Assembly (NCBI GenBank): GCA_030642005.1
Contig: DAOWOP010000141.1
Span: 1-7,143 of the forward strand
From: Planctomycetales bacterium
Lineage (GTDB): Bacteria; Planctomycetota; Phycisphaerae; SM23-33
Length of the DNA: 7,143 nucleotides
Direction of reading: 5' to 3'
This document shows positions 5,158-7,143 of this stretch, in pieces. Numbering within the stretch: the stretch's first letter is position 1; each line of letters starts with the position of its first letter. The notes beneath the pieces are model-generated. The model was given only the letters and a program-made list of their open reading frames with translations, had not been told where the DNA came from and ran no database searches. The position numbers and the translations under genes were made by a program.

Positions 5158-5229
5158 CCATCAACTACACTTGCCCCGGCCACCCGCCGTCCCCTGCCAT
5201 CAACTACACTTGCCCCGGCCACCCACCGT
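5158..5229. repeat. Direct repeat, 33-bp unit at 39-bp period, two copies
   Basis: The copies at 5158-5190 and 5197-5229 differ at one position (cccg against ccca near the 3' end) and are separated by six bases (cccctg). Each starts ccatcaactacacttgcccc. The first copy starts exactly where the right arm of the 43-bp inverted pair ends. The 39-bp period is a multiple of three, but no credible gene reads through it. Two copies with a 6-bp gap are not a CRISPR. Confidence 0.8.
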
Positions 5230-5258
5230 GCGTAGCATATTGAACAGGCAAGGTGATC

Positions 5259-5315
5259 ATGCCTTTGACAGTGAATGAAATTCTGGAAGAGGAACTTGCC
5301 CGGAAATTGGCATAA
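5259..5315 (+). pseudogene. 18-codon frame, possible N-terminal gene remnant
   Basis: ATG at 5259 follows an AAGGTG ribosome-site-like sequence and encodes MPLTVNEILEEELARKLA before a TAA. It is charged and helical in character, and too short to name. Because the stretch after it (5327-5440) reads as the end of another protein in a different frame, this could be the N-terminal stump of a gene that lost its middle, or a small regulatory peptide. Evidence for translation is only the ribosome site. Confidence 0.25.
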
Positions 5316-5326
5316 AGCAGCATTGA

Positions 5327-5440
5327 GGCCACGATGGCCCGAAGGTCATCTACGGCGAAGGCTGCCGACTGGGCGCGAACCGCCTCAAACGAGAAAACAT
5401 CACCTTCGGACAAGTTCCCTATGAGATCAAGGTAACATAA
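5327..5440 (+). pseudogene. 37-codon tail of an unidentified protein
   Basis: This frame opens right after a TGA at 5324-5326 and has no ATG before it, yet it reads as compact protein sequence with VIYGEGCRLGANRLKRENI and then TFGQVPYEIKVT before TAA. The ending looks like a natural C-terminus. It sits 14 bases before the dinD-like start, an operon-like spacing. dinD genes often lie inside restriction-modification operons, so the tail of a DNA methyltransferase is one possibility. I cannot confirm the family from sequence alone. Confidence 0.35.
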
Positions 5441-5454
5441 GGACGGAAGAACTC

Positions 5455-5778
5455 ATGGATAAGGAAATCATTGTTCGCCTGCACTCGAGTTTCGAGGACG
5501 TAGTCTGCACGGATTCCGAAAGTGGAGTGGAGTACTGGTGCGCCCGGGACCTTCAGATGCTGCTGGGCTACGCCCGGTGGGAGAACTTCGCCAAGGTCAT
5601 AGACAAGGCCATAACCGCTTGTAACAATAGCGGTTACGACCCGAAGGACCATTTTGCTGACCTCACGAAAATGGTTGACCTCGGCTCGGGGGCTAAGCGC
5701 GAGATCAAAGACATTGCCCTGACCCGTTCATACCAGTGTAATTGTTTTCCGCCAAGCCGATTGCCGGTGAGATATTGA
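5455..5778 (+). pseudogene. dinD: Truncated dinD-like gene (DNA-damage-inducible protein D)
   Basis: The 107-codon frame starts with a strong GGAAG ribosome site five bases upstream. Residues about 27-91 match the N-terminal part of the DinD family: EYWCARDLQMLLGY, RWENFAKVIDKA, ACNNSG, then DHFADLTKMVDLGSGAKREI and KDIALTR. In intact relatives this is followed by a YACYLIAQNGDP-like stretch and a protein of roughly 270 residues. Here similarity stops after R91 (about 5727), and 16 unrelated residues lead to a stop. No other frame restores the missing part before the convergent rbsK gene, so a deletion or rearrangement removed the C-terminal two thirds. E. coli DinD is SOS-induced and limits RecA strand exchange; a fragment this short is probably inactive. 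No SOS box was recognised upstream. Confidence 0.7.
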
Positions 5779-5808
5779 GTGCGGAAACGGATGCGGCAGG
5801 CGGGGCGT

Positions 5809-6747
5809 TTATAGCGTTACTTCGCGTTGTTGGATGAATTGCCGAACTTCATCGGCTGTCGGCAGCGATGGCTGAGCGCCCAGGCGTGTAACGGCCAGCG
5901 CGCCTGCTGCGGTGGCGTAGCGGATTGCGCGGGCGATGTCGCCGCTCCTGACGTATTCGACGGCCATCGCGGCTGTGAAGGCGTCTCCGGCTGCGGTGGT
6001 ATCGACGGCCGAGACGCGGTGGGCGGGGAAAATCTCATCCCGCCCGTCGGCGTGCAGCAGCGAACCTTCTTCGCCCATCTTCAGCACGACGTAACGGGCA
6101 TCGGATTTTTCCGCCAGCGCGCGGGCAGCCTTCGAGGCCTCCTCCGGCGTGCCGCAGGGCAGGTCGGTAAGGGCCGACGTCTCGGTCTCGTTTGGCGTAA
6201 GGATTTCCAGCCCCCGCACCTGTGTCAGGTCGAACGCCCTTGCCGGCCCTGCGTCCAGGATCGCCGGGATGCCGTTTGCCCGCGCCAGCCGGCAGACCTC
6301 GACGACCATCGGAAGCGGAATCTCCAGCACCAGCATCACCGCGTCATAAGTTCGCCTGAAGGCGGCGGCCAGGTCCTCCGGGCGAATCTCCATGTTCGCG
6401 CCGGGATAGACGACAATGCGGTTCCGGCCTGATTCTTCCAGCAGGATGACGGCCAGGCCGGTCTGGCTGCCGCTGTCCGTAACCAGCAGGTCGGTCGAGA
6501 TACCTTGTGCGGCGAGTTGCGTCTTGAGTTTTTGGCCGTGAGCGTCGTCGCCGACCCTCCCGACGAAAGTTACCTCGGCCCCCAGACGTGCGGCGGCGAC
6601 GGCCTGGTTGGCGCCCTTCCCGCCCGGAACGTGCCGGTATTCCCGCCCGATGAAACTCTCGCCCGGCAGCGGCACGCGATCCATCCGGAGGACCAAGTCC
6701 ATGTTGATGCTGCCGACAACCAGGATCGAAGGCCTTTTTTCAGACAT
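5809..6747 (-). CDS. rbsK: Ribokinase (PfkB family)
   Basis: A 312-residue cytoplasmic sugar kinase, normal length for ribokinase, which phosphorylates D-ribose to ribose 5-phosphate with ATP. The N-terminal ribose-binding motif GSINMD (12-17) holds N15 and D17. The PfkB signature GGKGANQA is at 42-49, and the T-P-N-E-T-E motif (184-189) contains the NxxE of magnesium/phosphate binding. The anion hole and catalytic base lie in DTTAAGDAF (249-257, D255). The C-terminal TRLGAQPSLP (287-296) matches the loop that helps bind the potassium ion in ribokinases, a feature that favours ribokinase over other PfkB kinases. The start at 6747 has only a weak GAGAG ribosome site. It follows rpe by 11 nt on the same strand, so translation is likely coupled within one operon. 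Its 3' end converges on the broken dinD gene. Confidence 0.93.
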   Translation of the reverse strand: MSEKRPSILVVGSINMDLVLRMDRVPLPGESFIGREYRHVPGGKGANQAVAAARLGAEVTFVGRVGDDAHGQKLKTQLAAQGISTDLLVTDSGSQTGLAVILLEESGRNRIVVYPGANMEIRPEDLAAAFRRTYDAVMLVLEIPLPMVVEVCRLARANGIPAILDAGPARAFDLTQVRGLEILTPNETETSALTDLPCGTPEEASKAARALAEKSDARYVVLKMGEEGSLLHADGRDEIFPAHRVSAVDTTAAGDAFTAAMAVEYVRSGDIARAIRYATAAGALAVTRLGAQPSLPTADEVRQFIQQREVTL

Positions 6748-6758
6748 AAGCGGTGCTC

Positions 6759-7143
6759 TCAGGCGATTGCCTCTTCGATTACCTTTCGCATTGCGGCGTG
6801 GTTTTCTTCCAGCGTCCCGCTTTTTGCGAACAGGCTCGACGTGCCGGCTACGAGCACGTTGGCCCCTGCCGAAATCATGCGAGGAATGTTCGCCAGGCTG
6901 ACGTTGCCGTCCACCTGGATGTCAATATCAAGCCCGCGCTCGTCGATCATTTTCCTGGCGTCCGCGACCTTTTCGATCGTGCCGGGCACAAGTTGCTGGC
7001 CCGAAAAGCCGGGATTGACGGTCATTATCACCACCATGTCCACCAGTTCCAGCACGTCTTTCAGCCGGCTGACCGGCGTGTCCGGGCTTAACGCCACGCC
7101 CGCCCCGACCCGGCAGGAGCGAATGTGGTTCAACGTGTCGGAC
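6759..7143 (-). CDS. rpe: Ribulose-phosphate 3-epimerase, C-terminal part (cut by window edge)
   Basis: The last 127 codons of a TIM-barrel epimerase that interconverts ribulose 5-phosphate and xylulose 5-phosphate in the pentose phosphate pathway. The frame stays open to the right edge, so the start and first strands lie outside; a TTG at 7131-7133 is inside the protein, not its start. Visible landmarks are GVALSPDTP, the strand and loop VVIMTVNPGFSGQQ, the IQVDGNVS segment with the catalytic aspartate, and the phosphate-binding VAGTSSLF. The C-terminus has the normal length. Related allulose-6-phosphate epimerases share these motifs, but the rbsK partner fits a pentose role. It is the upstream gene of an rpe-rbsK operon whose promoter is not in the window. 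Confidence 0.93.
   Translation of the reverse strand, partial: SDTLNHIRSCRVGAGVALSPDTPVSRLKDVLELVDMVVIMTVNPGFSGQQLVPGTIEKVADARKMIDERGLDIDIQVDGNVSLANIPRMISAGANVLVAGTSSLFAKSGTLEENHAAMRKVIEEAIA

Larger units (their letters stand above)
4210..5258. other. Repeat-dense intergenic block without credible genes
   Basis: About 1.05 kb packed with tandem arrays, palindromes and paired repeats, each listed separately. Open frames that cross it exist only because the repeats lack stops: the 10-bp array yields a 10-residue repeat in every frame. None of these frames has a family-like core or a good ribosome site. The pieces 4481-4620 and 4894-4975 are AT-richer and show little beyond a 5-bp stem at 4574-4588. 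Confidence 0.6.

Noticed and set aside
5158..5229. CRISPR array
   Set aside because: Only two repeat copies, a 6-bp gap instead of a spacer, and no cas genes.
5265..5270. TTGACA as a -35 box upstream of dinD
   Set aside because: It is a perfect hexamer, but no -10 match lies 15-19 bp downstream.
4937..5278. Overlapping short frames on both strands through the palindromes and paired repeats
   Set aside because: Their sequences are translations of the repeats (e.g. the same FARAN-like peptide at each palindrome), and they conflict with each other.
7131..7133. TTG as start codon of the epimerase
   Set aside because: The frame continues to the window edge, and the missing N-terminal half of the barrel must lie beyond it.

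Overview
The window looks like a chromosomal piece of a moderately GC-rich bacterium. Its intergenic DNA is crowded with short tandem repeats, perfect palindromes and small dispersed elements, a style that fits Planctomycetota of the Phycisphaerae/Sedimentisphaerales type. That assignment is an inference from repeat style and protein flavour; no marker gene in the window proves it.

Left part (1-3777), housekeeping metabolism. A short-chain reductase of the pteridine-reductase (PTR1/FolM-like) type (131-856, +) faces a GNAT N-acetyltransferase (896-1444, -) across a small hairpin element. The acetyltransferase diverges from nadB, L-aspartate oxidase (best start 1559, to 3193, +), the first enzyme of de novo NAD synthesis. 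A four-helix membrane protein of unknown function (3229-3777, +) follows nadB closely. The reductase and nadB both have a -10-like box almost on top of the start codon and no Shine-Dalgarno sequence, so their mRNAs may be leaderless.

Middle part (3778-5258), mostly non-coding. It holds one small coiled-coil protein gene (3958-4149, -). Then come about 1.1 kb of repeats: a strong 13-bp hairpin, a 10-bp-period array of 12 units, an 8-bp array, two 7-bp arrays, two near-identical long palindromes that share a compensatory base change, a 43-bp inverted repeat pair, and a 33-bp direct repeat. I see no credible gene there. Open frames crossing it are by-products of the repeats.

Right part (5259-7143). 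First come gene remnants: an 18-codon frame, a 37-codon tail of an unidentified protein, and a dinD-like gene with a good ribosome site that loses family similarity after about 91 residues. Facing them is a two-gene minus-strand operon, rpe (ribulose-phosphate 3-epimerase, entering from the right edge) and rbsK (ribokinase), 11 nt apart. Together these suggest use of ribose or related pentoses through the pentose phosphate pathway.

No rRNA, tRNA, CRISPR array, transposase or integrase was seen. The most unusual material is the repeat-dense block at 4248-5229 and the broken dinD locus beside it. I did not find a clear new multi-gene system.
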